This document shows positions 26,777 through 37,287 of a DNA stretch of 64,000 nt, one piece after another. Made by a program: the position numbers and the translations under genes. Each line of letters opens with the position of its first letter. Within the stretch, counting starts at the first letter, position 1. The stretch comes from Stenotrophomonas rhizophila (lineage in GTDB: Bacteria > Pseudomonadota > Gammaproteobacteria > Xanthomonadales > Xanthomonadaceae). The notes below the pieces were generated by a model. That model did no database searches, was not told the DNA's origin, and was given only the letters and a program-made list of their open reading frames with translations. The DNA lies in NCBI RefSeq assembly GCF_003751305.1, contig NZ_RJKV01000001.1, forward strand, positions 1,841,586 to 1,905,585, in the 5' to 3' direction.

Positions 26777-26884
26777 CGATTGTTGCAAAGCAGCACAACT
26801 TTGTTGACAATCGAAACCGACCCGCCAATCGCTTGCACCGCCGTTTGTTCCCTCCCCTCACGGCTCTGGATTGGCGGGTTTTTT
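26777..26884 (+). terminator. Two stacked hairpins ending in a T-run after the phasin-like gene
   Basis: An imperfect hairpin (CGATTGT ... ACAATCG, 26777-26813) is followed by a CCCGCCAATC / GATTGGCGGG stem (26821-26830 and 26869-26878) with a 38-base loop and six T. The second is a plausible terminator despite the long loop; the loop could hold further structure. Confidence 0.6.
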
Positions 26885-27033
26885 GTGGGCGCTCGATCCG
26901 CGGATCGTCCAAAGTGAGACGGCCGTCACCGACGTGACCACCCGACGCACGGCCAGTGCAAAAACGACGCGCCGCAGACGTGCAAAGGCGCATATAAACT
27001 GTCTGTCGCACTTCCCTGTTCATATCCCCCTGC

Positions 27034-28068
27034 ATGCTCTCCTGGATTCTGGCCCTGCTGTTGGCCCTCATCGTCTGGTTCCTGGCCACGGCCTACTTGT
27101 GGCTGATCAAACGGAAGCAGAAGGAGACCCAGCTTGGCCTGAATGCCTTGGCGGGCATGCACTGGCGCGAGTTTTCCCTGATCGTCCGGCGGGCGATGCA
27201 CGAGCAACGCGGCCTGCAGGATGTGCCGGAAGAGACCGCCGACAGCCGCGAACCGCGCAGCGATTTCCTGATGCACGACGGTCCGCAGCGCTGGCTGCTC
27301 TCCTGCAAGCATGGCCGCGCCTACCGGATCGGCACGGCGGCAGTGAACGAGCTGGGCGCCGCCGCGCGCCTGGCCGGTGCCCGTGGCGGCATCCTGATCA
27401 CCGAAGGCAAGGTTGAGCGCGACGGTCGCAGCGCTGCTGAAAAGCAGAGCGTCGAGGTTCTCGATGGCCCGCTGCTGTGGCCGTTGCTGAAGCCCTATCT
27501 GCCGGGCGACATGGAAGCCCGTGTCGAGGCCGGTGCCCGTGGCGAGGCGCTTCGACGTATCTCGATCGCGGCACTGGGCGCGGCGACGTTGGGCCTGATG
27601 GTCGGGCTGGGCTCGCTGACCGCCGGGCTGGAAAAGGAATGGGCCAACGACGAAACCGCGGCGGCCGCGCCTGCCGTCGCCACATCTGCCGCCACGGAAG
27701 CACGCGCCACGGCCGACGCACCGCCCACTGCGGCTGCGACGCCAGCCCCGGTAGCCACTGGGACCGCTGAAAATCGCGCTGCCGATGCCCCCCTGTCTGC
27801 AATGGAAGCGAACCCGGACAACGCCACGCTGGACCGCTATCAGCAGGAATTGTCGCGCAAGGTCGCCACCCACCCCGGCGTGGCCAGTGGCATCTGGCTG
27901 ACCCGCCAGACGCTGGCGATCAACCGCACCGGCGAAATCGAGGCGATCTGGCCGCTGATCTGCGATGAAGTCACCCGCTACCCGGCGCTGCGCACGGTGC
28001 GCATCCAGCTCAACCCGCGCCCGGGCGTGGATGAGCCGGTCCGCTGGCGGCAGTGCACCACGCTGTAA
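27034..28068 (+). CDS. Membrane-anchored Mrr-like restriction-endonuclease-fold protein
   Basis: A 344-residue protein with an N-terminal membrane helix (about 3-25), a domain resembling the Mrr/PD-(D/E)xK nuclease family (about 42-150; HWREFSLIVRRAM, Asp77 in SDFLM, SCKHG with Lys92, GGILITEG), a second membrane helix (about 178-200), an Ala/Thr-rich linker and a C-terminal domain (about 268-344). The usual Gln or Glu two before the Lys is Ser90, so catalysis is uncertain. Annotated relatives are often called restriction endonucleases, but no methylase is nearby. Role unknown. Confidence 0.7.
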   Translation: MLSWILALLLALIVWFLATAYLWLIKRKQKETQLGLNALAGMHWREFSLIVRRAMHEQRGLQDVPEETADSREPRSDFLMHDGPQRWLLSCKHGRAYRIGTAAVNELGAAARLAGARGGILITEGKVERDGRSAAEKQSVEVLDGPLLWPLLKPYLPGDMEARVEAGARGEALRRISIAALGAATLGLMVGLGSLTAGLEKEWANDETAAAAPAVATSAATEARATADAPPTAAATPAPVATGTAENRAADAPLSAMEANPDNATLDRYQQELSRKVATHPGVASGIWLTRQTLAINRTGEIEAIWPLICDEVTRYPALRTVRIQLNPRPGVDEPVRWRQCTTL

Positions 28069-28071
28069 GGC

Positions 28072-28815
28072 TCAGCGCGCGCCTGGCGAGAACCGGGCAA
28101 CCAGATCGTAGGCATCGCCCAGGAACATCTGCCGCACGCAGGTGATCGGCTGCTCGCCGCGCCAGGTGAGGCGGTCGATGACCAGGCACGCTGTGCCGGG
28201 TTTGACCTGCAGCAGCGTCGCTGCCGCCTCATCCGCGCCCCAGGCACTGATCCGATGCTGAGCGCGCGTCCAGGAGACGTTCTGCAGCAGCCAGCTGCCC
28301 GGTGCCGTGGTCTCGAAATCCACCTCCAGCACCTCCGGCACGCCGACCGGGCTGATCAAGCGGTGCTCCAGCGCCAGCGGCCGGCCATCGGCCAGATGCA
28401 GGCAGCGGATCGCCAGCAGCTTCTCACTGCCGGACAGCGCGGTTTCTTCGGCCACGTGCTCACGCGGCAGCCGATAGGCGCGCTCCAGCAACTGGTAGCC
28501 ATACACATGGCCACGCGCCTGCACCGCCATCGCGATGTCGGGAATCTCCAGCGCCACCTGTTCCAGGTGCGGCGGCTGGCGCGCGACAAATGAGCCCGCA
28601 CGCCGGCGGCGTTCGATCATGCCGCTCTCGGCCAGTGCAGTCAGCACCTTGTTCACGGTCATCCGCGAGCAGCCGTACTGCTCCATCAGTTCGTGTTCGT
28701 AGGGGATGCGGAAGCCAGGCTCCCACTGTCCACTGAGGATGCGGCTTTCCAGATCAGCACGGATGCGCTGATTGAGGGTTGCTGCTTTCTTGCCCGTCAC
28801 TCTGGATTCCTGCAT
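28072..28815 (-). CDS. hutC: Histidine utilisation repressor, GntR/HutC family
   Basis: A 247-residue GntR-type repressor: winged helix-turn-helix at about 14-80 ([23 protein letters not shown]) and UTRA ligand-binding domain at about 100-240. HutC represses hut genes and is released by urocanate. It sits 12 bases downstream of hutF on the same strand, so it is transcribed from the shared hutF/hutI intergenic region where an operator-like palindrome lies. Confidence 0.94.
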   Translation of the reverse strand: MQESRVTGKKAATLNQRIRADLESRILSGQWEPGFRIPYEHELMEQYGCSRMTVNKVLTALAESGMIERRRRAGSFVARQPPHLEQVALEIPDIAMAVQARGHVYGYQLLERAYRLPREHVAEETALSGSEKLLAIRCLHLADGRPLALEHRLISPVGVPEVLEVDFETTAPGSWLLQNVSWTRAQHRISAWGADEAAATLLQVKPGTACLVIDRLTWRGEQPITCVRQMFLGDAYDLVARFSPGAR

Positions 28816-28827
28816 GGGAGGGTCGGA

Positions 28828-30204
28828 TCAGACCCTCAACAACGGTCGAAGTGCCGCGGCGAACCGTGCGGCCACCGCCTCGCGTTGCGGGTGGCGACCA
28901 TCACGGACCAACTGGCGCCCTTGGCGCCACACCGATCGCACGGCGCCATTACGTGCGGCGAACACCCAGCTGTCAAGCAAGGCATCGCCGTCGCGGGCGA
29001 TCAGCGCCGGGTGGTCCGGATCGAGTTCGACGAGATCGGCCGGTGCACCTGCCTGCAGCCCGGTGGCCACGCCCAGGGCCTGCGCAGCACCGTTCAACGA
29101 CTGTTCGTACAGCCAGCGGCCGGTGGACTGCCCATCGCCCGGAGCCAGCACGTTGCGCCCGCGCAGCTGCAGGCGCTGGCCGTACTCGAGCAGGCGCAGC
29201 TCTTCGGCCGCGTCGATCAGCACGTTGGAATCCGAGCCCACGCCGAACCGGCCGCCGGCACGCGCGAAGGCCTGCATCGGGAACAGACCATCGCCCAGGT
29301 TCGCCTCGGTGATCGGGCACAGCCCGGCCACCGCACGGCTGGCGACGATCTGCTGCATCTCCACCTCAGTGATGTGGGTGGCATGCACCAGGCACCAGCG
29401 CGCATCCACCGGCGCGTGTTCGTACAGCCACTGCACCGGCCGCATGCCGCTCCAGGCGACGCAGGCATCGACCTCGCGGGTCTGCTCGGCGATGTGGATG
29501 TGGACGGGCCCGGTGTTGAGCGGCAGCAACGCCGCCAGTTCCTCGCCGGTCACCGCGCGCAGGCTGTGCGGGGCAAAGCCGAGCACCGCATCGTCCTGGT
29601 CCTGCAGCGCGCGCGTGCAGCCCTGCAGCAGTTCCGCAAAGCCGTCGACATCGTGGATCAGCCGCCGCTGGGCCGGATTCGGCGCGGCGCCGCCGAAATC
29701 GGCATGCGCGTAGAACACCGGCAACAGGGTCAGGCCGATGCCACTGGAGTGGGCAGCGGCCGCGATACGTTCGGCCATTTCGGCGCGATTGGCATAGGGA
29801 GCACCGTCCGGGCCGTGGTGCAGATAATGGAACTCGCCGACCCGGGTGAAGCCGGATTCCAGCATTTCCACATAGGCCTGCTCAGCGATCGCCTGCATGG
29901 CTTCGGGCTGCAGATGCGCCAGGAAGCGGTACATCAGCTCGCGCCAGCTCCAGAAGCTGTCGCCGCTGTTGCCGCCGATCTCGGTGAGCCCGGCCATGCC
30001 GCGCTGGAAGGCGTGGCTGTGCAGGTTGCCCAGGCCCGGCAGCGCGATCGCCAGCGCGGTATCGCCCGGCTCGGCCGACACACCCTCGGTCACCTCGAGG
30101 AGCGTGCCGCCCTGGCTGAGGATGCGCACATCGCGCGCCCAGCCATGTGGCAGCAGTGCATGAGCGGCGTGGAAACGAAGGATCGGTGCGGGGGTGGCTG
30201 GCAT
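28828..30204 (-). CDS. hutF: Formimidoylglutamate deiminase
   Basis: A 458-residue amidohydrolase that converts N-formimidoyl-glutamate to N-formyl-glutamate and ammonia, the fourth step of the five-step histidine pathway. The first metal motif is [13 protein letters not shown] (about 67-79), later ligands lie in HIHIAEQ and HATHITE, and a catalytic-type GSDSN segment lies near residue 328. ATG 30204 is chosen over a GTG one codon upstream. Its presence with hutG means the cell takes the HutF-HutG route to glutamate and formate rather than direct HutG formimidase. Confidence 0.94.
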   Translation of the reverse strand: MPATPAPILRFHAAHALLPHGWARDVRILSQGGTLLEVTEGVSAEPGDTALAIALPGLGNLHSHAFQRGMAGLTEIGGNSGDSFWSWRELMYRFLAHLQPEAMQAIAEQAYVEMLESGFTRVGEFHYLHHGPDGAPYANRAEMAERIAAAAHSSGIGLTLLPVFYAHADFGGAAPNPAQRRLIHDVDGFAELLQGCTRALQDQDDAVLGFAPHSLRAVTGEELAALLPLNTGPVHIHIAEQTREVDACVAWSGMRPVQWLYEHAPVDARWCLVHATHITEVEMQQIVASRAVAGLCPITEANLGDGLFPMQAFARAGGRFGVGSDSNVLIDAAEELRLLEYGQRLQLRGRNVLAPGDGQSTGRWLYEQSLNGAAQALGVATGLQAGAPADLVELDPDHPALIARDGDALLDSWVFAARNGAVRSVWRQGRQLVRDGRHPQREAVAARFAAALRPLLRV

Positions 30205-30234
30205 CACTGGACATCCCGGAAGAGGCGCCTATAT

Positions 30235-30250
30235 TGTATAGACATATACA
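30235..30250. promoter_or_regulatory. Candidate HutC operator between hutF and hutI
   Basis: TGTATA-GACA-TATACA is a perfect inverted repeat with 6-base arms in the 63-base divergent hutF/hutI intergenic region, the only AT-rich spot there. HutC sites described in other proteobacteria are TGTATA-rich palindromes. It partly overlaps a TATATT hexamer (30230-30235) that could be a -10 box. Confidence 0.7.
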
Positions 30251-30267
30251 CCGATGTGGTTGCTGCC

Positions 30268-31467
30268 ATGCACTGTGACACCCTCTGGTACCACGCCAAC
30301 CTGATCACCGTCGACGGCCCGGGCCTGGGCGTGATCGAGAATGGCGTGATCGCCGCGACCGATGGGCGCATCATGCATGTCGGTGCGGCCGGTTCTGCCG
30401 ATCACCTGCAGCCCGCCCAGCGCATCGACTGCGCCGGGCGCTGGATCAGCCCCGGTCTGATCGACTGCCACACCCACCTGGTCTATGCCGGCAACCGTGC
30501 CGGCGAGTTCGAGCAGCGCCTGCAGGGCGTGAGCTATGCCGACATCGCCCGCGCCGGCGGCGGCATCGTCTCCACCGTGCGCGCCACCCGCGCCGCCAGC
30601 GAGGCCGACCTGCTCGCCGCCAGCCTGCCCCGGCTGGATGCCATGCTGGCCGAAGGCATCACCACGCTCGAAATCAAATCCGGTTACGGGTTGACCCTGG
30701 CCGACGAGACCAAGCAGCTGACGGTCGCGCGCGAACTGGGCCGCCAGCGCGCGGTCGAGATCGTGCCGACCTTCCTGGGCGCGCATGCGATCCCGCCGGG
30801 CCGCGAAGCGCAGGAGTACATCGACGAGGTCTGCAAGGTCATGATTCCTGCCGTCGCGGCGGCCGGGCTGGTCGAGGCGGTGGACGTGTTCTGCGAGAAC
30901 ATCGCCTTCAGCGCCGCACAGGCCGAGCAGGTCTTCGTTGCCGCGCAGCAACACGGGCTGGCGATCAAGATCCATGCCGAGCAGCTCAGCAACCAGCACG
31001 GTGCCGCCCTGGCGGCACGTCACGGCGCACTGTCGGCCGACCATATCGAACACCTCGACGCCGACGGCATCGCCGCCATGCGCAGCGCCGGCACCGTGGC
31101 CGTGCTCCTGCCGGGCGCGTTCTATTTCACCCGCGATACCACCCTGCCCCCGATCGCCGACCTGCGCGCCGCCGGCGTACCGCTGGCGCTGGCCACCGAT
31201 TCCAATCCCGGCACGTCGCCGCTGACCAGCCCGCTGCTGGCAATGAACATGGCCGCCACCCTGTTCCGCATGACGGTGGCGGAGTGCATCGCCGGCTTCA
31301 CCCGTGAAGCGGCACGCGCCCTTGGTCGGCAGGACCGGATCGGCCGGCTCGCCGTCGGCTTGGACTGCAATCTCGCCCTGTGGGACATCGAGGCGCCTGC
31401 CGACCTCGTCTACCGCATGGGCTTCAACCCCCTGCACGGCCGCGTGATGCGCGGCCAACCCGTCTGA
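30268..31467 (+). CDS. hutI: Imidazolonepropionase
   Basis: A 399-residue amidohydrolase that opens the imidazolone ring to give N-formimidoyl-glutamate. Metal ligands are in [12 protein letters not shown] (about 68-79), and further motifs are EIKSGYGL (about 134), KIHAEQLS (about 234) and ATDSNPGTS (about 308). First gene of the rightward hutI-hutH-hutG-hutU operon. ATG 30268 lies just right of the palindromic operator. Confidence 0.96.
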   Translation: MHCDTLWYHANLITVDGPGLGVIENGVIAATDGRIMHVGAAGSADHLQPAQRIDCAGRWISPGLIDCHTHLVYAGNRAGEFEQRLQGVSYADIARAGGGIVSTVRATRAASEADLLAASLPRLDAMLAEGITTLEIKSGYGLTLADETKQLTVARELGRQRAVEIVPTFLGAHAIPPGREAQEYIDEVCKVMIPAVAAAGLVEAVDVFCENIAFSAAQAEQVFVAAQQHGLAIKIHAEQLSNQHGAALAARHGALSADHIEHLDADGIAAMRSAGTVAVLLPGAFYFTRDTTLPPIADLRAAGVPLALATDSNPGTSPLTSPLLAMNMAATLFRMTVAECIAGFTREAARALGRQDRIGRLAVGLDCNLALWDIEAPADLVYRMGFNPLHGRVMRGQPV

Positions 31468-31490
31468 ATCTAGTGATGTCTGGAGATTTC

Positions 31491-33032
31491 ATGAGCACTA
31501 CCCTGACCCTGCACCCCGGCGCCGTCACGCTGGCGCAATGGCGCGCGATCCATGACGGCGCGCGGGTGCGGCTGGACCCGGCCTCGGCCGAGGCGGTGCT
31601 GCGCAGTGCGCAGACCGTGGCCGACATCGTCGCCAAGGGCGCGCCGGTGTACGGCATCAACACCGGCTTCGGCAAGCTGGCCAGCGTGCGCATCGAGCGT
31701 GACGACCTGGAAACCCTGCAGCGCAATATCGTGCTCTCGCATGCCGCCGGCGTGGGCGAGCCGATGCCTGCACCGGTAGTGCGCCTGATGATGGCGTTGA
31801 AGCTGGCCAGCCTCGCCCAGGGCGCCTCGGGCATCCGCCCGCAGACGCTGGCGCTGCTGGAAGCCTTCCTGCAGCACGACTTCATTCCGGTGATTCCATG
31901 CCAGGGCTCGGTCGGTGCCTCCGGCGATCTGGCTCCGCTCTCGCACCTGGCCAGCGTGATGATCGGCGTCGGCGAAGCCTTCGTGGCGGGCGAGCGCCTG
32001 CCGGCGGCCGAGGCGCTGGCCAAGGTCGGCCTGGCCCCGCTGGTGCTGGGCGCGAAGGAAGGCCTGGCCCTGCTCAACGGCACCCAGTACTCCACCGCCT
32101 ATGCACTGGCCGGTCTGTTCGCGATCGACACCGTGTTCCGCGCGGCACTGGTCACCGGCGCGCTGTCGGTGGAAGCGGCCAAGGGCTCGGACACCCCGTT
32201 CGACCCGCGCATCCACAGCATCCGTGGCCAGCGCGGGCAGATCGCCACCGCTGCCGCGCTGCGCACCCTGATGCAGGGCTCGGCGATCCGCGAATCGCAC
32301 CGCGACAACGACGTGCGCGTGCAGGATCCGTACTGCCTGCGCTGTCAGCCGCAGGTAATGGGCGCCGCGTTCGACGTGATGCGCCAGGCCGCCACCACGC
32401 TGGCGATCGAAGCCAACGGCGTGTCCGACAATCCGCTGGTATTCACCGATACCAACGAGGCGCTGAGCGGTGGCAACTTCCACGCCGAGCCGGTCGCTTT
32501 CGCGGCGGACATGCTGGCGATGGCCGTGTGCGAGATCGGCTCGATCAGCGAGCGCCGCACCGCGATGCTGGTCGATCCGGCCCTGTCCGGGCTGCCGGCC
32601 TTCCTCACCCCGAAGCCCGGCCTCAATTCCGGCTTCATGATTCCGCAGGTCACCGCCGCGGCGCTGGTCTCGGAGAACAAGCAGCGCGCCTACCCGGCCA
32701 GCGTCGACTCGATCCCGACCTCGGCCAACCAGGAAGACCACGTCTCGATGGCCGCACACGGTGCGCGCCGCCTGATGGCGATGGCCGAGAACGCCGCCAA
32801 CGTGATCGGCATCGAGCTGCTCGCCGCTGCACAGGGCTGCGATTTCCATGCCCCGCTGCGCTCCAGCGATGCACTGGAAGCCGTACGCCAGCGCCTGCGC
32901 GCGCAGGTACCGACGCTGGAAGACGACCGTTACTTCCACCCGGACATGGTGGCCGCGACCGACCTGGTGCGCAGTGGCGTGCTGGCTGAGGGGCTGGCCG
33001 ACATCCTGCCGCCGTTGGAGCCGCTGGCATGA
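31491..33032 (+). CDS. hutH: Histidine ammonia-lyase
   Basis: A 513-residue enzyme converting histidine to urocanate and ammonia. The Ala143-Ser144-Gly145 triad in [14 protein letters not shown] forms the MIO electrophile. The C-terminal half carries the family motif [13 protein letters not shown] (about 416). ATG 31491 is chosen for the GGAG site 8 bases upstream, despite longer in-frame reading upstream within hutI. It overlaps hutG by ATGA. Confidence 0.97.
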   Translation: MSTTLTLHPGAVTLAQWRAIHDGARVRLDPASAEAVLRSAQTVADIVAKGAPVYGINTGFGKLASVRIERDDLETLQRNIVLSHAAGVGEPMPAPVVRLMMALKLASLAQGASGIRPQTLALLEAFLQHDFIPVIPCQGSVGASGDLAPLSHLASVMIGVGEAFVAGERLPAAEALAKVGLAPLVLGAKEGLALLNGTQYSTAYALAGLFAIDTVFRAALVTGALSVEAAKGSDTPFDPRIHSIRGQRGQIATAAALRTLMQGSAIRESHRDNDVRVQDPYCLRCQPQVMGAAFDVMRQAATTLAIEANGVSDNPLVFTDTNEALSGGNFHAEPVAFAADMLAMAVCEIGSISERRTAMLVDPALSGLPAFLTPKPGLNSGFMIPQVTAAALVSENKQRAYPASVDSIPTSANQEDHVSMAAHGARRLMAMAENAANVIGIELLAAAQGCDFHAPLRSSDALEAVRQRLRAQVPTLEDDRYFHPDMVAATDLVRSGVLAEGLADILPPLEPLA

Positions 33033-33862
33033 CGACCCAACCGGATTGGCTGCAGATCCACCGCGGCGATGTGCCGTTGATCGTCAGCTTCCCGCACACG
33101 GGCACCGAGTTGCCCGATGCACTGGCCGCGCAGTTCGTGTCGCCGTGGCTGGCACGCCGCGACGCCGATTGGTGGGTGCATGAGCTGTACGGCTTCGCGC
33201 AGCAGATGGGCGCCACCACGGTGCGCACCGCGGTGTCGCGCTCGGTCATCGACGTCAACCGCGACCCCAGCGGCACTTCGCTGTACCCGGGCCAGAACAC
33301 CACCGGCCTGTGCCCGCTGACCACCTTCGACAACCAGCCGCTGTACTGCGATGGCCACGGCCCGGACGAGGCGGAGATCGCGCGCCGCCGCGATACCTGG
33401 TTCGCGCCCTACCACGACGCCCTCGCCGCGGAGATCGCGCGCCTGCGTGCCCTGCACGGCACCGTGGTGGTGTATGACGCGCACTCGATCCGCTCGCACA
33501 TCCCGCACCTGTTCGATGGCCAGCTGCCGCAGTTCAACCTCGGTACCAACGGCGATACCACCTGCGACAACGCCCTGACCGATGTGGTCGACAACCTGTG
33601 TGCGATGAGCGGCATGAGCCATGTGCGCAACGGCCGCTTCAAGGGCGGCTACATCACCCGCCATTACAGCGACATCCCCGGCGGCGTGCACACGCTGCAG
33701 ATGGAGCTGGCCTGCCGCGGCTACGTGCACGAGCCCGAGGCCGTGGATGAGCACAGCTGGCCCACGCCATTGGATCCCGATCACGCCGCCCCGCTGCGCG
33801 CCACGCTGCAGCAGGTGCTCGATGCCTGTCTCGACTTCGCTACGTCCCGGAGTGCTGCATGA
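33029..33862 (+). CDS. hutG: N-formylglutamate deformylase
   Basis: A 277-residue N-formylglutamate amidohydrolase (FGase family) releasing formate and glutamate, the last step of the HutF route. Motifs are [10 protein letters not shown] near residue 20, DVNRDPSG (about 75) and YDAHSIRS (about 150), likely metal-binding His/Asp. It overlaps both hutH and hutU by 4-base ATGA junctions. Confidence 0.95.
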   Translation: MTTQPDWLQIHRGDVPLIVSFPHTGTELPDALAAQFVSPWLARRDADWWVHELYGFAQQMGATTVRTAVSRSVIDVNRDPSGTSLYPGQNTTGLCPLTTFDNQPLYCDGHGPDEAEIARRRDTWFAPYHDALAAEIARLRALHGTVVVYDAHSIRSHIPHLFDGQLPQFNLGTNGDTTCDNALTDVVDNLCAMSGMSHVRNGRFKGGYITRHYSDIPGGVHTLQMELACRGYVHEPEAVDEHSWPTPLDPDHAAPLRATLQQVLDACLDFATSRSAA

Positions 33863-35526
33863 CCCGTCTCGATTCCACCCGCACCATCCTTGCCCCGACC
33901 GGCACCACACTCACCTGCAAGAGCTGGCTGACCGAAGCCCCGCTGCGCATGCTGATGAACAACCTGCACCCGGACGTGGCCGAGCGCCCGCAGGAGCTGG
34001 TGGTCTACGGCGGCATCGGCCGCGCCGCGCGCGACTGGGAGAGCTACGACAAGATCATCGAGACGCTGCAGCGGCTGGAGGATGACCAGACCCTGCTGGT
34101 GCAGTCCGGCAAGCCGGTCGGCGTGTTCCGCACCCACGTCGATGCCCCGCGCGTGCTGATCGCCAACTCCAACCTGGTGCCGCGCTGGGCCAACTGGGAC
34201 CACTTCAACGAGCTCGACAAGAAGGGCCTGGCGATGTACGGCCAGATGACCGCCGGCAGCTGGATCTATATCGGCGCCCAGGGCATCGTGCAGGGCACTT
34301 ACGAAACGTTCGTGGAGATGGGCCGCCAGCATTACAACGGCAGCCTGGCCGGCAAGTGGCTGTTCACCGGTGGCCTGGGCGGCATGGGCGGCGCGCAGCC
34401 ACTGGCCGCGGTGATGGCCGGGGCTTCCTGCCTCGCGGTGGAATGCCGCAAGAGCAGCATCGAGATGCGCCTGCGCACCGGGTATCTGGACACCTGGACC
34501 GATGACCTCGACGAAGCGCTGCGCCTGATCGAGGCATCCTGCACTGCGAAAAAGCCGCTCTCGGTCGGCCTGCTCGGCAACGTTGCCGACGTGCTCGACG
34601 AGCTGCTGATCCGCGGCGTGAAGCCGGACCTGCTGACCGACCAGACTTCCGCGCACGACCCGGTCAACGGTTACCTGCCGCAGGGCTGGACCGTGGAGGA
34701 ATGGGACGATAAGCGCGTCTCCGCGCCGAAGGAAGTGGAAGCCGCCGCGCGCGCGTCGATGGCCAACCACATCCGCGCCATGCTCGGCTTCCACTCGCTC
34801 GGCGTACCGACGGTGGACTACGGCAACAACCTGCGCCAGATGGCGCTGGAAGAAGGCGTGGAAGATGCATTCGACTTCCCCGGCTTCGTACCCGCCTACA
34901 TCCGCCCGCTGTTCTGCCGCGGCATCGGCCCGTTCCGCTGGGCCGCACTCAGCGGCGATCCGGAGGACATCGCCAAGACCGATGCCAAGGTCAAGGAACT
35001 GATCCCGGACAACCCGCACCTGCACCGCTGGCTCGACATGGCCGCCGAGAAGATCAAGTTCCAGGGCCTGCCTGCGCGCATCTGCTGGGTCGGCCTGGGC
35101 GATCGTGATCGACTCGGTCTGGCCTTCAACGAGATGGTCGCCAACGGCGAATTGAAGGCGCCGGTGGTGATCGGGCGCGATCATCTGGATTCGGGCAGCG
35201 TCGCCTCGCCCAACCGCGAAACCGAGGCCATGCAGGACGGCTCCGATGCCGTCTCCGACTGGCCGCTGCTCAACGCCCTGCTCAACACCGCCAGCGGCGC
35301 CACCTGGGTGTCGCTGCATCATGGCGGCGGCGTCGGCATGGGCTTCTCGCAGCATTCGGGCATGGTCATCGTCTGCGATGGCACCGAAGCGGCGGCCAAG
35401 CGCATCGCGCGCGTGCTGTGGAACGACCCGGCCACGGGCGTGATGCGGCATGCCGACGCGGGGTATGCGATCGCGGTGGACTGCGCGAAGGAAAAGGGGC
35501 TGGATCTGCCTGGGATTCTGGGCTGA
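33859..35526 (+). CDS. hutU: Urocanate hydratase
   Basis: A 555-residue NAD+-dependent enzyme hydrating urocanate to imidazolonepropionate. The NAD-binding region carries [15 protein letters not shown] (about 172-186), and the C-terminal domain has [17 protein letters not shown] (about 485-501). The length matches the family. Last gene of the operon, followed by a terminator. Confidence 0.97.
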   Translation: MTRLDSTRTILAPTGTTLTCKSWLTEAPLRMLMNNLHPDVAERPQELVVYGGIGRAARDWESYDKIIETLQRLEDDQTLLVQSGKPVGVFRTHVDAPRVLIANSNLVPRWANWDHFNELDKKGLAMYGQMTAGSWIYIGAQGIVQGTYETFVEMGRQHYNGSLAGKWLFTGGLGGMGGAQPLAAVMAGASCLAVECRKSSIEMRLRTGYLDTWTDDLDEALRLIEASCTAKKPLSVGLLGNVADVLDELLIRGVKPDLLTDQTSAHDPVNGYLPQGWTVEEWDDKRVSAPKEVEAAARASMANHIRAMLGFHSLGVPTVDYGNNLRQMALEEGVEDAFDFPGFVPAYIRPLFCRGIGPFRWAALSGDPEDIAKTDAKVKELIPDNPHLHRWLDMAAEKIKFQGLPARICWVGLGDRDRLGLAFNEMVANGELKAPVVIGRDHLDSGSVASPNRETEAMQDGSDAVSDWPLLNALLNTASGATWVSLHHGGGVGMGFSQHSGMVIVCDGTEAAAKRIARVLWNDPATGVMRHADAGYAIAVDCAKEKGLDLPGILG

Positions 35527-35532
35527 CTTGGG

Positions 35533-35560
35533 AAGCCTCGGCCAAGTGCCGGGGCCTTTT
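35533..35560 (+). terminator. Terminator of the hutIHGU operon
   Basis: A GCCTCGGC / GCCGGGGC stem (one G-T wobble) with a CAAGT loop and a short CTTTT tail, 6 bases after the hutU stop. Confidence 0.7.
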
Positions 35561-35642
35561 CATGGCCGGGGGTGACTTCCGTCGCATTGACCGGCGTATC
35601 CACGCTTCCTACTGTGCTGGCTCACGTACGGGGATGCCCGCA

Positions 35643-37073
35643 ATGCGTCGTTTCGCCTGTGTAGCCGTCCTGCTGACCGCGTTATCGACACCGTCCGGCG
35701 CCGCCCGTGCCGATGACCTAGACACTCGGATCACCCGGCAGCTCCATGCCAACGCGGAGCGCTATGGCATCGCCGGTCAGTCGGTGCTGATACGGCACGA
35801 CGGCAAGCTTCTCGCGCAGGCCGTCGCTGGAGAGGCCGACCTCACGACGCACCGGCCGGTGACACCCGAGACGGTGTTCAACGCTTATTCGCTGGCCAAA
35901 CTGCTGGTGAGCACCTTGGTCATGCAACGGGTGGAAGCCGGCTCGATTGAGATGAACGCGCCGGCCAGCCGTTATCTGCCGGATCTGCCGGAGGCCTGGC
36001 GGGCAATCACCGTGCAGCAGTTCCTCGATCACGCGTCGGGGGTTCCTGATTATTTCCAGACCCACGACGGCAAGATACTCACCCCGCAGGGCGTTCCCCT
36101 TCCGGCCACGCTGGCGGATGTATTCAAGGCGCTCGACACTGCGCCGCTCCAGTTCGCCCCGGGCACCGCCAACCGGTACACGCAGACAAACTATCTGGTC
36201 CTCACCGCGCTGTTGGAAGCGCAGTACCGGCAGCCCTATACGCAGATCGTCGAAGAACGTGTGCTGCGCCCGCTGGGATTGACGCACACCTCGCTGGGTC
36301 CGGCGGGCGCCGCGCAGGAAAACACCGCCATCGCCTACGTCGGCAGGCAGGGTTCGCTGCAGCGCGAAGACGATATCGCGTGGCCATCCTATGCCTACGG
36401 GCATGCCGCACTGCATACCACCGTCGGTGATCTGGACCGCTTCCTGCTGGCCCTGACCCGCGGGGAGCTGGTGCGTCGTGCCACGCTGCAACGTCTGTGG
36501 CAGCCGCAGCTGTTGAGCAACGGACGACGCAGCGGCTTCTCCACTGGTTGGGAATTCGAGGAAAGCGGCGACTACCGCATGGTGGGGCATGACGGTGGCA
36601 CGCGGGTGCGGGCGCGGATCGCCTTCACCAACGGCCTGGCCGGGGATACCTACAGCTTCATCTACCTCACCAACGGGAGTGCGAAGAACGTGTGGTCACG
36701 CACGCTGGTGGACAGCACGATGGCGGCGGTGGCCCCAACGCAGTTCCCCCGCGCGACACTGTCGGAAACGCTGATCACCTACGCGCTGGAGCCCCATACG
36801 GCCGCACGCACAACCGCGTTGCGACAGTGGTTCACCAACACCGGGCGCGGTGATCAGGCGACGCTGGAGCAGGACATCAATCGCGTGGGCTACGCCGTGG
36901 CCGAGAACCTGGGCCACGCCACCGCCGTGCACATCTTTACTCTCAACACTACGCTGTTCCCACGCTCGCCCAATGCGTGGGACAGCTTGGCGGAGACCTA
37001 CTCCGCGCTGGGGGACCCGAAGCAGGCCGAACGGCTGTACGCCAAGTCGAAAGCTCTGGCAGCGGCCCGGTAG
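35643..37073 (+). CDS. Exported beta-lactamase-family serine hydrolase
   Basis: A 476-residue protein with a signal peptide (1-23, ending GAARA). Class C-like serine hydrolase domain: nucleophile and base in Ser83-Leu-Ala-Lys86, third motif GHDGGT near residue 319. The second motif, normally Tyr-x-Asn, reads Tyr-Thr-Gln (NRYTQTNY), a substitution that may change activity. The C-terminal about 100 residues end with a TPR-like AWDSLAETYSALGD segment. ATG 35643 follows GGGGA by 9 bases; an ATG three codons earlier is also possible. Its stop codon lies in a GTAG repeat. Substrate unknown: peptidase, esterase or carboxypeptidase. Confidence 0.85.
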   Translation: MRRFACVAVLLTALSTPSGAARADDLDTRITRQLHANAERYGIAGQSVLIRHDGKLLAQAVAGEADLTTHRPVTPETVFNAYSLAKLLVSTLVMQRVEAGSIEMNAPASRYLPDLPEAWRAITVQQFLDHASGVPDYFQTHDGKILTPQGVPLPATLADVFKALDTAPLQFAPGTANRYTQTNYLVLTALLEAQYRQPYTQIVEERVLRPLGLTHTSLGPAGAAQENTAIAYVGRQGSLQREDDIAWPSYAYGHAALHTTVGDLDRFLLALTRGELVRRATLQRLWQPQLLSNGRRSGFSTGWEFEESGDYRMVGHDGGTRVRARIAFTNGLAGDTYSFIYLTNGSAKNVWSRTLVDSTMAAVAPTQFPRATLSETLITYALEPHTAARTTALRQWFTNTGRGDQATLEQDINRVGYAVAENLGHATAVHIFTLNTTLFPRSPNAWDSLAETYSALGDPKQAERLYAKSKALAAAR

Positions 37074-37163
37074 TGCCGGCCGCTGGCCGGCAACCACGCA
37101 ATCATGGTTCTCACGCGACGGGATCGCGTAGATCCTGGCGAGCCGGCCAGCGGCCGGCACTAC
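37070..37163. repeat. SMAG-type REP dimer (GTAGTGCCGGCC subtype)
   Basis: Copy one (37070-37094, plus) and copy two (about 37139-37163, minus) face each other with about 44 bases between. Copy one is identical to the element at 24955-24979. The TAG of the first head is the stop codon of the serine hydrolase gene. Confidence 0.9.
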
Positions 37164-37226
37164 GGACATCCCGCCGTCGGCGTTCGTCACCCATACGCCC
37201 CACAAGGGTGACGAACACCCCCACAT

Positions 37227-37287
37227 CCTGTTAACTTGCGCGCCCCACATGAAGTTGACAGGGTGTCGCGCCAACACGCGCCCTGTC
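37227..37287 (+). promoter_or_regulatory. Overlapping inverted repeats in the leader of the TonB-dependent receptor gene
   Basis: CCTGTTAACTT (37227-37237) pairs with AAGTTGACAGG (37252-37262), one mismatch in 11 bases. GACAGGG (37257-37263) alternatively pairs with CCCTGTC (37281-37287). The two structures share bases and cannot form together. The right arm also contains TTGACA (37255-37260). This could be an operator, an attenuator-like leader, or both. Confidence 0.5.
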
